Shown here: positions 8,442 to 16,642 of the stretch, in pieces
Position numbering within the stretch: position 1 is the first letter of the stretch
Layout: each line of letters starts with the position of its first letter
Origin: Pseudomonas sp. 10-1B
GTDB taxonomy: Bacteria > Pseudomonadota > Gammaproteobacteria > Pseudomonadales > Pseudomonadaceae
DNA: 64,000 bases
Direction: 5' to 3'
NCBI RefSeq assembly: GCF_000935045.1
Contig: NZ_JYKS01000032.1
Span: 1-64,000, forward strand
The notes under the pieces: generated by a model
The model's database searches: none
Told to the model about the DNA's origin: nothing
Seen by the model: only the letters and a program-made list of their open reading frames with translations
Made by a program: the position numbers and the translations under genes

Positions 8442-9974
8442 TTACAGGCTTGGCAGCACACCGGCCGGCAGCAAACCGGTCAGGCTACCCTTGGCCAACA
8501 GTTCCACGGCCTTTTCAATGTCGGGCGCGAAGAAACGGTCACGGTCGTAGTGCGGCACTTCGCTGCGCAGCGCCTGGCGCGCCTGCTCCAGCTTGGCCGA
8601 GGTTTTCAGGCCCTTGCGCAGGTCCAGGCCTTGGCAGGCGCCCAGCCATTCGATGGCCAGCACGCCACGGGTGTTTTCGGCCATTTCCCACAGGCGCTTG
8701 CCGGCAGCCGGGGCCATCGACACATGGTCTTCCTGGTTGGCCGAGGTCGGCAGGCTGTCCACGCTGTGCGGGTGCGACAGCGCCTTGTTCTCGCTGGCCA
8801 GGGCGGCAGCGGTGACCTGGGCGATCATGAAGCCAGAGTTGACCCCGCCGTTTTCCACCAGGAACGGCGGCAGCTGGGACATGTGCTTGTCCATCATCAA
8901 CGAGATGCGGCGCTCGCTGAGCGAGCCGATTTCGGCGATGGCCAGGGCGATGTTGTCGGCAGCCATGGCCACCGGTTCGGCGTGGAAGTTACCGCCGGAG
9001 ATCACGTCACCTTCGGCAGCGAACACCAGCGGGTTGTCCGACACGGCGTTGGCTTCGATGCCCAGCACTTCGGCGGCCTGGCGCAACTGGGTCAGGCAGG
9101 CGCCCATGACCTGCGGCTGGCAGCGCAGCGAGTATGGGTCCTGGACCTTGTCGCAGTTCTTGTGCGACAGCGACACTTCGCTGGAGTCGCCCAGCAGGTC
9201 ACGGAAGCAGGCGGCGGTGTCGATCTGGCCGCGCTGGCCACGCACTTCGTGGACGCGCGCATCGAACGGCGAGCGCGAGCCCAGCGCGGCTTCGACGCTC
9301 AGGCCACCGCAGGCGATGGCCGCAGCGTACAAGTCTTCGGCCTGGAACAGGCCGCGCAGGGCATAGGCGGTGGATGCCTGGGTGCCGTTGAGCAGGGCCA
9401 GGCCCTCTTTGGCGGCCAGGGTCAGCGGTTCGAGGCCGGCGACGGCCAGGGCTTCGGTGGCAGGCAGCCACTGGCCCTTGTAGCGGGCCTTGCCTTCGCC
9501 CAGCAGCACCAGCGACATGTGCGCCAGTGGCGCCAGGTCACCGGATGCACCCACTGAACCTTTCAGTGGGATGTGCGGATAGACTTCGGCATTGACCAGG
9601 GCGATCAGCGCGTCGATGACTTTGCGGCGGATGCCGGAGAAGCCACGGCTGAGGCTGTTGATCTTCAGCACCATGATCAGCCGCACCAGGCTGTCATCCA
9701 GCGGCGCGCCGACACCGGCGGCGTGGGACAGCACCAGCGAGCGCTGCAGGTTTTCCAAGTCGTGGCTGGCGATGCGGGTCGAAGCCAGCAGGCCGAAACC
9801 GGTGTTGATGCCGTAGGCGGTGCGGTCTTCGGCAATGATCTGCTCGACGCAGGCGACGCTGGCATCGATCGCTGGCGCGGCGCTGGCGTCCAGTTGCAGG
9901 CGCACGGGCGCGGCGTGGATCGCGCGCAGCTGGGCCAGGGTCAGGGTGCCGGGCTTGAGGGTAAATTCGGTCAC
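8442..9974 (-). CDS. hutH: Histidine ammonia-lyase
   Basis: 510 aa. Converts L-histidine to trans-urocanate and ammonia, the first committed step. The Ala143-Ser144-Gly145 triplet in GSVGASGDLAPLAHMS forms the self-made MIO electrophile by cyclisation; numbering agrees with Ser143 of the well studied P. putida enzyme once Met is removed. The start is a GTG at 9974, placed 7 nt after GGAG. It follows hutU by 107 nt and precedes the permease gene, separated from it by a REP pair. Confidence 0.97.
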   Translation of the reverse strand: MTEFTLKPGTLTLAQLRAIHAAPVRLQLDASAAPAIDASVACVEQIIAEDRTAYGINTGFGLLASTRIASHDLENLQRSLVLSHAAGVGAPLDDSLVRLIMVLKINSLSRGFSGIRRKVIDALIALVNAEVYPHIPLKGSVGASGDLAPLAHMSLVLLGEGKARYKGQWLPATEALAVAGLEPLTLAAKEGLALLNGTQASTAYALRGLFQAEDLYAAAIACGGLSVEAALGSRSPFDARVHEVRGQRGQIDTAACFRDLLGDSSEVSLSHKNCDKVQDPYSLRCQPQVMGACLTQLRQAAEVLGIEANAVSDNPLVFAAEGDVISGGNFHAEPVAMAADNIALAIAEIGSLSERRISLMMDKHMSQLPPFLVENGGVNSGFMIAQVTAAALASENKALSHPHSVDSLPTSANQEDHVSMAPAAGKRLWEMAENTRGVLAIEWLGACQGLDLRKGLKTSAKLEQARQALRSEVPHYDRDRFFAPDIEKAVELLAKGSLTGLLPAGVLPSL

Positions 9975-10081
9975 TTCGCTACTCCAATCGCGTGGAGCCG
10001 CAGGCCCGTCTGTGGATGCCTGCGTGCCCCTTCTTGTTGTTCAGTATCACCCCTTGCAGGGTGCGAGCCAAAGCGTGGCGA

Positions 10082-11755
10082 TCAGCCGGTGATCATCGGC
10101 AGGTCCAGGCCCTGCTCCTTGGCGCAGTCGATGGCGATGTCATAACCGGCATCGGCGTGGCGCATCACGCCAGTCCCCGGGTCGTTGGTCAGGACGCGGG
10201 CAATACGCTCGGCGGCTTCATCGGTGCCGTCGCAGACGATGACCATGCCCGAGTGCTGGGAGAAGCCCATGCCCACGCCGCCACCGTGGTGCAGCGATAC
10301 CCAGGTGGCGCCGCCAGCGGTGTTCAGCAGGGCGTTGAGCAGCGGCCAGTCGGACACAGCGTCCGAGCCATCACGCATGGCTTCGGTTTCGCGGTTGGGG
10401 CTGGATACCGAGCCGGAGTCCAGGTGGTCGCGGCCGATCACCACCGGTGCCGACAGCTCGCCGCTGCGGACCATTTCGTTGAAGGCCAGGCCCAGTTTGG
10501 CGCGCAGACCCAGGCCAACCCAGCAGATACGTGCCGGCAGGCCCTGGAAGCTGATGCGCTCACGGGCCATGTCCAGCCAGCGGTGCAGGTGGGCGTCGTC
10601 GGGGATCAGCTCCTTGACCTTGGCGTCGGTCTTGTAGATGTCCTCGGCATCGCCGGACAGCGCCGCCCAGCGGAACGGGCCAATACCGCGGCAGAACAGC
10701 GGGCGGATGTAGGCCGGCACGAAGCCGGGGAAGTCGAAGGCATTGGCCACGCCCTCTTCCTTGGCCATCTGGCGGATGTTGTTGCCATAGTCGAAGGTCG
10801 GGATGCCCTGCTTCTGGAAGTCGAGCATGGCTTGCACGTGCACGGCCATCGACTGCTTGGCGGCCTTGACCACTGCAGCCGGCTCGGTCTGCGCGCGGTC
10901 GCGGTACTGTTCCCAGGTCCAGCCGGCAGGCAGGTAGCCGTTCAGCGGGTCGTGGGCGCTGGTCTGGTCGGTGACCATGTCCGGGCGCACGCCGCGCTTG
11001 ACCAGTTCCGGCAGGATTTCGGCGGCGTTGCCGTGCAGGGCAATGGAGATGGCCTTGCCTTCGGCGGTGTACTTGGCGATGCGTGCCAGAGCGTCGTCCA
11101 GGTCAGTGGCCTGCTCGTCGACGTAGCGGGTTTCCAGGCGGAAGTCGATGCGGCTCTGCTGGCATTCGATGTTCAGCGAGCAGGCGCCGGCCAGGGTCGC
11201 GGCCAATGGCTGGGCGCCGCCCATGCCGCCCAGGCCAGCGGTGAGTACCCACTTGCCTTTCAGGCTGCCGCCGTAGTGCTGGCGACCGGCTTCGACGAAG
11301 GTTTCGTAGGTGCCCTGGACGATGCCCTGGCTGCCGATGTAGATCCAGCTGCCGGCGGTCATCTGACCGTACATGGCCAGGCCCTTGGCGTCCAGTTCGT
11401 TGAAGTGCTCCCAGTTGGCCCAGTGCGGTACCAGGTTGGAGTTGGCGATCAGCACGCGCGGGGCGTTGCTGTGGGTCTTGAACACGCCGACCGGCTTGCC
11501 CGACTGCACCAGCAGGGTTTCGTCATCTTCCAGGCGGGTCAGGGTTTCGACGATCTTGTCGTAGCAGGCCCAGTTACGCGCGGCGCGGCCGATACCGCCG
11601 TACACCACCAGTTCTTTCGGGTTTTCCGCGACCTGCGGGTCGAGGTTGTTCATCAGCATGCGCAGTGGCGCTTCGGTCAGCCAGCTTTTGGCGGTCAGCT
11701 TGTTGCCACGTGGGGCACGGATTTCAACGTCACGGTATTTGTTGTTGTCGGTCAC
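10082..11755 (-). CDS. hutU: Urocanate hydratase
   Basis: 557 aa, normal length. Adds water to urocanate to give 4-imidazolone-5-propionate, using tightly bound NAD+ as an electrophile. The segment FQGLPARICWVGLGLRAK holds the conserved active-site Cys, and the glycine-rich AGLGGMGGAQPLAA is the NAD-binding region. Start is GTG at 11755 behind AGAGGA. It is the first gene of the main minus-strand hut operon; the 258-bp region upstream holds a HutC-type operator and a REP pair, so it is expected to be induced by urocanate through release of HutC. Confidence 0.97.
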   Translation of the reverse strand: MTDNNKYRDVEIRAPRGNKLTAKSWLTEAPLRMLMNNLDPQVAENPKELVVYGGIGRAARNWACYDKIVETLTRLEDDETLLVQSGKPVGVFKTHSNAPRVLIANSNLVPHWANWEHFNELDAKGLAMYGQMTAGSWIYIGSQGIVQGTYETFVEAGRQHYGGSLKGKWVLTAGLGGMGGAQPLAATLAGACSLNIECQQSRIDFRLETRYVDEQATDLDDALARIAKYTAEGKAISIALHGNAAEILPELVKRGVRPDMVTDQTSAHDPLNGYLPAGWTWEQYRDRAQTEPAAVVKAAKQSMAVHVQAMLDFQKQGIPTFDYGNNIRQMAKEEGVANAFDFPGFVPAYIRPLFCRGIGPFRWAALSGDAEDIYKTDAKVKELIPDDAHLHRWLDMARERISFQGLPARICWVGLGLRAKLGLAFNEMVRSGELSAPVVIGRDHLDSGSVSSPNRETEAMRDGSDAVSDWPLLNALLNTAGGATWVSLHHGGGVGMGFSQHSGMVIVCDGTDEAAERIARVLTNDPGTGVMRHADAGYDIAIDCAKEQGLDLPMITG

Positions 11756-11820
11756 GGAAAAGGTCCTCTGCGGTCATGCGCGGGCGGGGATGTCGTGGTC
11801 AATATACAAACACACCTTTA

Positions 11821-11834
11821 CTTGTATGTACAAG
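11821..11834. promoter_or_regulatory. HutC-type operator upstream of hutU
   Basis: CTTGTATGTACAAG, a 14-bp near-perfect palindrome with only the central pair mismatched, 66 bp upstream of the hutU start. It matches the Pseudomonas HutC box pattern, and hutC is the next transcription unit. Binding by HutC is inferred. Confidence 0.75.
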
Positions 11835-11884
11835 CATGGACAACCAAAATATTCGCAGCTTTCCGCTGGACGGCTGAAAAAGCT

Positions 11885-12006
11885 GGGGCCGCTTTGCGGC
11901 CCTATCGCGACACAAGGCCGCTCCCACAAGGGACCGCGTCAGCCAGAGCATGCGCGGTCCCCTGTGGGAGCGGCCTTGTGTCGCGATAGGGCTGCGCAGC
12001 AGCCCC
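11885..12006. repeat. REP pair, class C stem, between hutD and hutU
   Basis: Inverted pair with inner core CGCGACACAAGGCCGCTCCCAC and outer arms GGGGCCGCTTTGCGGCCC / GGGCTGCGCAGCAGCCCC. It lies after the hutD stop and upstream of the hutU operator, so it may separate hutCD transcription from the hutU promoter. Confidence 0.85.
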
Positions 12007-12013
12007 GGCTATC

Positions 12014-12586
12014 TCAACGTGAAATGAGTTCGATCAGACAGCACCGCCCCTGCACATCCAGCCCCAGCAACTCATCGTTGCCCTCCAGCCGCAGGCAGTC
12101 ATACAACCCCAACCGCTGCGTCTCATGCCCGGCCATTGCCACTTCAACCTGATTGCTCGCGGCAAACAGCAACAGCGTCGAAGCCGAGCTATACAACCGG
12201 CTGGTACCATCCAGCCACTGCAACCGCGCGCGATAACGCTGCGGTGCATAGATCAGGTTGAAATCGCGAATCGCCCCGCCCAGCAGCTTGCAGCTGACCT
12301 GGCTCTCACCGCTGAAGGCGAAGGCATCGAACGCCAGCAACGGCCGGCTGGCCTGGCCGTCGACCAACAGGCGCATGCCGTCGCCCTGCAGCACGGTGAT
12401 GATCCGCTGGTAGCCGGCGAAGGTGGAAAAGCCGCCGGACTCCTCGATATCGGCAATCGACAGGCGCCAGCCAAAGCCTTCCAGACCCTCGCCACTGTCG
12501 CGGGTAATCTCTTCGGTGAAACCGCCACCGTTCTTCCACGGCATGCGCGGGTAATCCTGCGCACGCAACAACTGCAACTGGCTCAT
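12014..12586 (-). CDS. hutD: HutD family protein
   Basis: 190 aa. HutD is a cupin-like protein found in pseudomonad hut loci; genetic work in P. fluorescens suggests it limits the upper level of hut expression, perhaps by binding a pathway intermediate. The N-terminus (QDYPRMPWKNGGGFTEEITR) and FGWRLSIADIEESGGFSTFAGY are family signatures. Its ATG overlaps the stop of hutC by 4 nt (ATGA), indicating translational coupling in a hutC-hutD operon. The exact biochemical role is unknown for the family. Cytoplasmic. Confidence 0.93.
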   Translation of the reverse strand: MSQLQLLRAQDYPRMPWKNGGGFTEEITRDSGEGLEGFGWRLSIADIEESGGFSTFAGYQRIITVLQGDGMRLLVDGQASRPLLAFDAFAFSGESQVSCKLLGGAIRDFNLIYAPQRYRARLQWLDGTSRLYSSASTLLLFAASNQVEVAMAGHETQRLGLYDCLRLEGNDELLGLDVQGRCCLIELISR

Positions 12587-13329
12587 TTACTGAAACGTCC
12601 TTCCAGGCGATGACGGGAACCGGGGTGGATCAGCCGCGCAGCGGTCACCGGCTGGCGGCCGGACCAGGTGCGACGGCGGATCAGCAGGCAAGGTTCGCCC
12701 CGCTCGATCTGCAACAGTCGGCACTCTTCCGGCTCGGCCAGAATCGCCTCGACCACATGTTCACCCTCGGTCAGCGGCGCCACCTGGGACAGGTAGGCGT
12801 AAGGCGTCTGCCGGGTGAAATCCTGCTTGAGGTACTCCGGGGCAATGGCGGCGTTGACGTAGCGGTCCTCGATCTGCACCGGCACACCGTTCTCGAAATG
12901 CACGATCAGCGAATGGAACACCCGCTGGCCTTCGCGCATATCCAGGGCCAGGGCCCGCTCGGAACCGGCCGCTTCCTCGGTAAGGGTGATCACCTGGCAG
13001 CTATGCTGGTGGCCACGCGCAGCAATTTCGTCGGCAATGTTGTTGACCTCGAACAGCGCCGAACGGCCCTTGGGCTCGGCCACGAAGGTGCCGACCCCCT
13101 GCATGCGCACCAGCAGGCCTTCGGCAGTCAGTTCGCGCAGCGCGCGGTTGATGGTCATGCGGCTGAAGCCCAGCTCGCTGACCAGCTCGCTCTCCGAGGG
13201 AACCCGGTGATGCGGCGGCCAGCTGCCGTTGTCGATCTGTTGGATGATCATCTGTTTGACCCGGGCATACAGCGGCGCCGGGCCCTCGCCCATCTGGGCA
13301 ACCAGCGCGGAGACAGGAGGTGTCGGCAC
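12583..13329 (-). CDS. hutC: Histidine utilisation repressor HutC (GntR family)
   Basis: 248 aa. The N-terminal winged helix at about residues 15-80 (YARVKQMIIQQIDNGSWPPH, then SELGFSRMTINRALRELTAEGLL) is GntR-type, followed by a UTRA effector domain that in HutC binds urocanate. It represses hut genes until urocanate builds up. The gene is divergent from hutF; the shared 106-bp region carries a TGTATATACA-centred operator, so it probably controls itself and hutF as well as hutU. It is coupled to hutD by a 4-nt overlap. Confidence 0.96.
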   Translation of the reverse strand: MPTPPVSALVAQMGEGPAPLYARVKQMIIQQIDNGSWPPHHRVPSESELVSELGFSRMTINRALRELTAEGLLVRMQGVGTFVAEPKGRSALFEVNNIADEIAARGHQHSCQVITLTEEAAGSERALALDMREGQRVFHSLIVHFENGVPVQIEDRYVNAAIAPEYLKQDFTRQTPYAYLSQVAPLTEGEHVVEAILAEPEECRLLQIERGEPCLLIRRRTWSGRQPVTAARLIHPGSRHRLEGRFSK

Positions 13330-13394
13330 GGCGTTGAGTCCTTTGCAATGGAATGAGCGGTAGCTTGCCGCAGTTTACCCGGCAGGCAAACACC

Positions 13395-13412
13395 TGTATA
13401 TGTATATACAAG
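13395..13412. promoter_or_regulatory. HutC-type operator upstream of hutF
   Basis: An AT-rich palindromic tract ending in CAAG, with the perfect 10-bp palindrome TGTATATACA at 13401-13410. It resembles the box before hutU and sits 23 bp before the hutF start, in the gap between divergent hutC and hutF. Confidence 0.65.
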
Positions 13413-13435
13413 TTAACAATAACAGGATTTCACCG

Positions 13436-14800
13436 ATGTCCGCCTACTTCGCCGAACGCGCCCTGCTGCCTACGGGCTGGGCCAGCCATGTCCGCATCGA
13501 GGTCGCCAGCGACGGTCACGTGGCCCGTATCGAGCCGGGTGCTTCGGCCGAAGGCGCCGAGCGGCTGGCCGGGCCGCTGCTGCCCGGCATGCCCAACCTG
13601 CACTCGCATGCCTTCCAGCGCGCCATGGCCGGCCTGGCGGAAGTCGCCGGCAACCCCAACGACAGTTTCTGGACCTGGCGCGAGCTGATGTACCGCCTGG
13701 TCGGCCAGATCAGCCCGGAACAGCTGCAGGTCATCGCTCGCCAGCTGTACATCGAGATGCTCAAGGCCGGCTACACCTCGGTGGCGGAATTCCACTACGT
13801 GCACCACAACCAGGCCGGCAAGCCTTATGCCGACCCAGCCGAACTGTCCCGGCGCATCAGCGCGGCCGCGGCCGACAGCGGCATTGGCCTGACCTTGCTG
13901 CCGGTGCTGTACAGCCATGCCGGGTTCGGCGGCCAGGCACCGAACGACGGGCAGCGGCGCTTCATCAACTCCAGCGAACAATACCTGCAATTGCAGGCGC
14001 AACTCGCCCCCGTGCTGGCCGCGCAACCCGCGCAACGACTGGGCCTGTGCTTCCACTCGCTGCGGGCGGTGACGCCGGGGCAGGTCGCCGAGGTACTGGC
14101 AGCCAGCGACAAGCAATGCCCGGTGCATATCCATATCGCCGAGCAGCAGAAGGAAGTCGACGACTGCCTGGCCTGGAGCGGCCTGCGTCCGCTGCAGTGG
14201 CTGTACGAGCATGTCGAGGTGGACCCGCGCTGGTGCCTGGTCCACGCCACCCACGCCGAGCCGGACGAAGTCACCGCCATGGCCCGCAGTGGCGCGGTGG
14301 CCGGGCTATGCCTGACTACCGAGGCCAACCTGGGTGACGGGATTTTCCCGGCGGTGGACTTCCTGGCGCAGGGTGGACGCATGGGCATTGGCTCGGACAG
14401 CCATGTGTCGCTGAGCGTGGTGGAGGAGTTGCGCTGGCTGGAATATGGCCAGCGCCTGCGTGACCAGCGGCGCAACCGCTTGTATCGCGGTGACCAGCCG
14501 ATGGTTGGGCGCACGCTGTATGACGCCGCACTGGCGGGTGGTGCGCAGGCACTGGGGCAGGCGGTCGGCGAACTGGCCGTGGGCAAGCGTGCCGACTGGC
14601 TGGTGCTCGATGGGCAGGACCCTTACATCGCCATGGCCGATGGCGATGCCATCCTCAATCGCTGGTTGTTTGCCGGCGGGGATCGCCAGGTGCGCGATGT
14701 GATGGTGAATGGGCAGTGGGTAGTGCGCCAGGGGCGGCATGCGCAGGAAGAGCAAAGTGCGCGGGCGTTTGCCGAGGTGTTGCGGCAGCTGTTGGGCTGA
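13436..14800 (+). CDS. hutF: Formimidoylglutamate deiminase
   Basis: 454 aa from the ATG at 13436, which follows AGGA by 8 nt; an ATG at 13400 would start inside the operator and is rejected. HutF hydrolyses N-formimino-L-glutamate to N-formyl-L-glutamate and ammonia, the step that commits this organism to the HutF-HutG route rather than direct HutG formiminoglutamase. It is an amidohydrolase: MPNLHSHAFQRAMAG has the metal HxH pair, then HIHIAEQQKEV, LVHATHAEPDE and GIGSDSHVSL give the remaining metal and catalytic residues. It is transcribed alone, divergently from hutC. Confidence 0.96.
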   Translation: MSAYFAERALLPTGWASHVRIEVASDGHVARIEPGASAEGAERLAGPLLPGMPNLHSHAFQRAMAGLAEVAGNPNDSFWTWRELMYRLVGQISPEQLQVIARQLYIEMLKAGYTSVAEFHYVHHNQAGKPYADPAELSRRISAAAADSGIGLTLLPVLYSHAGFGGQAPNDGQRRFINSSEQYLQLQAQLAPVLAAQPAQRLGLCFHSLRAVTPGQVAEVLAASDKQCPVHIHIAEQQKEVDDCLAWSGLRPLQWLYEHVEVDPRWCLVHATHAEPDEVTAMARSGAVAGLCLTTEANLGDGIFPAVDFLAQGGRMGIGSDSHVSLSVVEELRWLEYGQRLRDQRRNRLYRGDQPMVGRTLYDAALAGGAQALGQAVGELAVGKRADWLVLDGQDPYIAMADGDAILNRWLFAGGDRQVRDVMVNGQWVVRQGRHAQEEQSARAFAEVLRQLLG

Positions 14801-14815
14801 TTGGCAGCCTGTTCC

Positions 14816-14996
14816 GGCCCTATCGCCGGCAAGCCAGCTCCCACCTCGATCGCATCAGCCTCAAGCCCCGTGCAGTCCAGAATCACCACAGGTCTTTAGA
14901 ACTGTGCAGTACCTGTGGGAGCTGGCTCCACCTCGATCGCATCAGCCTCAAGCCCCGTGAAGTCTCTGTGGGAGCTGGCTTGCCGGCGATGAGGCC
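14816..14996. repeat. Composite REP element with an internal 32-bp direct duplication
   Basis: Outer halves are class A REP (GCCGGCAAGCCAGCTCCCAC and complement). Inside, a 32-bp segment beginning CCACCTCGATCGCATCAGCC is present twice in the same orientation, at 14841-14872 and 14928-14959, 87 bp apart, each copy abutting a truncated REP stem. The element is about 180 bp, against 90-120 bp for its relatives here. Confidence 0.85.
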
Positions 14997-15009
14997 AGCT
15001 GGGCCAACC

Positions 15010-15582
15010 TCAGTGCATCTTGACGATCTGCTGGTCCGAAGCGCGCCAGATCAGCCGGTTGGTGTCATACCCCTGCTGCCGCGCCCTGGACAGCAAGCTC
15101 TCACGCTCCCAGGCCGCCAGCGTCGGCGTGCGCGACAGAATCCACAGGTACTTGCGGTCCGGGCTGCCGACGATGGCCGTGCGGTAGTGATCATCCACAT
15201 ACAGGATCCAGTACTCGCCCCGGGCCACGCCAGGCACCAGCTTGGTGAACCAGTTATCAAACTCGACCCACAGCTTGTCGGTGTGCCCCGGCTCCTGGAC
15301 GCTTGCATGCCCCTCGGCGCGCAGCCATTCGTCACCCATGGTGCGGCAGCGATTGAGCACGCCAAAGGTGCCATCGGCCTTGAGGTTGTAGTGCGCCTCG
15401 GACTGTTCGCAGTCGGCCTGGTAGCGCATGGGCAGACGCGCCAGCTCGTACCATTTGCCCTGGTAGCGCTTGAGGTCGACGTTGCCAGCGGTTTTCGGCG
15501 CCAGTGGGTCGTGCACGGAGCCTGCACAACCGCCCAGCAGCAACGCCAGGCATACGCCCATCAGCAGGTATGAACGCCTCAT
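15010..15582 (-). CDS. blc: Outer membrane lipocalin lipoprotein
   Basis: 190 aa. A lipoprotein signal peptide ends in the lipobox LLGGC, so Cys19 should be lipidated. The mature part has the lipocalin GxW signature in YQGKWYELARLP and later segments typical of Blc (YWILYVDDHYRTAIVGSPDRKYLWILSRTP, split across two strands). Bacterial lipocalins bind fatty acids or lysophospholipids at the inner face of the outer membrane and are linked to envelope stress. The start overlaps the stop of the preceding small lipoprotein gene by 4 nt, so the two form an operon. Confidence 0.93.
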   Translation of the reverse strand: MRRSYLLMGVCLALLLGGCAGSVHDPLAPKTAGNVDLKRYQGKWYELARLPMRYQADCEQSEAHYNLKADGTFGVLNRCRTMGDEWLRAEGHASVQEPGHTDKLWVEFDNWFTKLVPGVARGEYWILYVDDHYRTAIVGSPDRKYLWILSRTPTLAAWERESLLSRARQQGYDTNRLIWRASDQQIVKMH

Positions 15583-15833
15583 TTGAGACCCTGCCCTGAA
15601 TACATCAGCACCTTGTCAGCTGCGTACTGCACGCTGATGAAGCTCTTCTCGTCCCCCCAGGTGCAGCTGCTCATGCCCAACGCGCCAGAGCACTCGGTCG
15701 GCGTGCCGAGCAACTGCTCGACCTCGGCCTTGTTCATACCGGCCTTGATCTTGGAATAGTTTTCCTGGTTGACTTTGCTGCAGGCAGTCAGGACGACGCA
15801 CAGCGACAACAGGGCGAGGGAACGCAGCGACAT
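15579..15833 (-). CDS. Small lipoprotein, SmpA/BamE-like domain (DUF3862-like)
   Basis: 84 aa. The signal peptide ends in LTAC, giving lipidated Cys18. The mature 67 residues contain YSKIKAGMNKAEVEQLLGTP, the helix-turn pattern of the SmpA/OmlA and BLIP-like small fold, then two Cys (ECSGALGMSSC) that could form a disulfide. The family assignment rests on this motif; no function is known. It is the first gene of a two-gene operon with blc, overlapping it by ATGA. Confidence 0.85.
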   Translation of the reverse strand: MSLRSLALLSLCVVLTACSKVNQENYSKIKAGMNKAEVEQLLGTPTECSGALGMSSCTWGDEKSFISVQYAADKVLMYSGQGLK

Positions 15834-15992
15834 GAAAGGACACTCCTGGAGACGGGGTACAGGCGAGTGGCCTGCCGGGACCTTCGACGGGAAAAACCCT
15901 CCCAGGTTCCCTGCCCCACCCCCTTTACCCCTACACCATTGGTCGGATGGCCACTACTTCGCGATTAATCACAAAGCATTAATCATCGCTCA

Positions 15993-16025
15993 ATAAAAAA
16001 GGCCGCCCCCTGTAGGAGCGGCCTT
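15993..16025 (-). terminator. Rho-independent terminator after the DUF924 gene
   Basis: On the minus strand an 11-bp stem (AAGGCCGCTCC with GGGGCGGCCTT, one G-T pair) is followed by TTTTTT. The stem also looks like a single class C REP half, so a REP unit seems to serve as terminator here. Confidence 0.75.
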
Positions 16026-16034
16026 GCATCGCGA
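15999..16034. repeat. Solitary REP half, class C stem
   Basis: A single unit carrying TGTAGGAGCGGCCTTGCATCGCG without an inverted partner. It lies between the small lipoprotein gene and the DUF924 gene and overlaps the terminator of the latter. Confidence 0.6.
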
Positions 16035-16042
16035 TAGCAGCC

Positions 16043-16639
16043 TCAGAACCGAGACCCAGGCTCGAGCAGGAAGTCCATCTCTTCGCTGGTACTAGGCCGT
16101 TCCAGCACCAGGTTACGGTGCGGGAAGCGCCCGAACCGGGCGATCACCCGCTGGTGCTGCTCGGCATAGTCGAGGAAGCCTTCGAACAGCCGGCGGTTGG
16201 CCTCGGGCTGCTCTTCCAGCAGTACCTGGTAACGCTCGACGCACAGGTTCTGCCAGTCCAGCACCTCGGCATGCTCCAGCACCAACAGCACGAACACCCG
16301 CTGGATCGGCAGCAACTGGTAGTCCCAGCCCTTCTGCAGGCCCTGCATGGCCACCACCTGGGCCCGCCGGTCGCCTTCGAAGGCGCGCGGCGTGTCGCGG
16401 TAGATCATGCGCGGCAGCTGGTCCAGCAAGATCAGCAGCCCCAGCCAGCCCTGCGGGCTTTGCTGCCACTCGTCGAGCCCGCCCGCCAGGGCATGCTCGA
16501 CCAGTTCGCCAAACAGCGCCTGGGCCTCGGCATCGTGATGCTTGCCGAACCACAGCGTACTCTTCTCGTCAGCCACGGCCTGGGGACTGGTGCCCCAACC
16601 GAACCACCACTCCAGCAACGGCTGCCAAGGTGCGAGCAT
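16043..16639 (-). CDS. DUF924 family protein
   Basis: 198 aa, all-helical and soluble with no signal peptide. The segments WFGKHHDAEAQALFGELVEHA, LLILLDQLPRMIYRDTPRAF and RVFVLLVLEHAEVLDWQ are the recognisable blocks of DUF924, a TPR-like family of unknown activity widespread in proteobacteria. It starts 3 nt after the fbp stop, and its Shine-Dalgarno (AAGGAG) is made of the last fbp codons, so it is translationally coupled to fbp and ends at an intrinsic terminator. The context hints at a link to carbon metabolism, but no function can be given. Confidence 0.9.
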   Translation of the reverse strand: MLAPWQPLLEWWFGWGTSPQAVADEKSTLWFGKHHDAEAQALFGELVEHALAGGLDEWQQSPQGWLGLLILLDQLPRMIYRDTPRAFEGDRRAQVVAMQGLQKGWDYQLLPIQRVFVLLVLEHAEVLDWQNLCVERYQVLLEEQPEANRRLFEGFLDYAEQHQRVIARFGRFPHRNLVLERPSTSEEMDFLLEPGSRF

Positions 16640-16642
16640 GAC

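Noticed and set aside
13400..13435. A 12-residue N-terminal extension of HutF
   Set aside because: Its ATG lies within the TGTATATACA operator and has no Shine-Dalgarno; the ATG at 13436 has AGGA 8 nt upstream and matches the family start.
14816..14996. A small CRISPR-like array
   Set aside because: Only two copies of a 32-bp repeat, set in a REP element, with no regular spacers and no cas genes.
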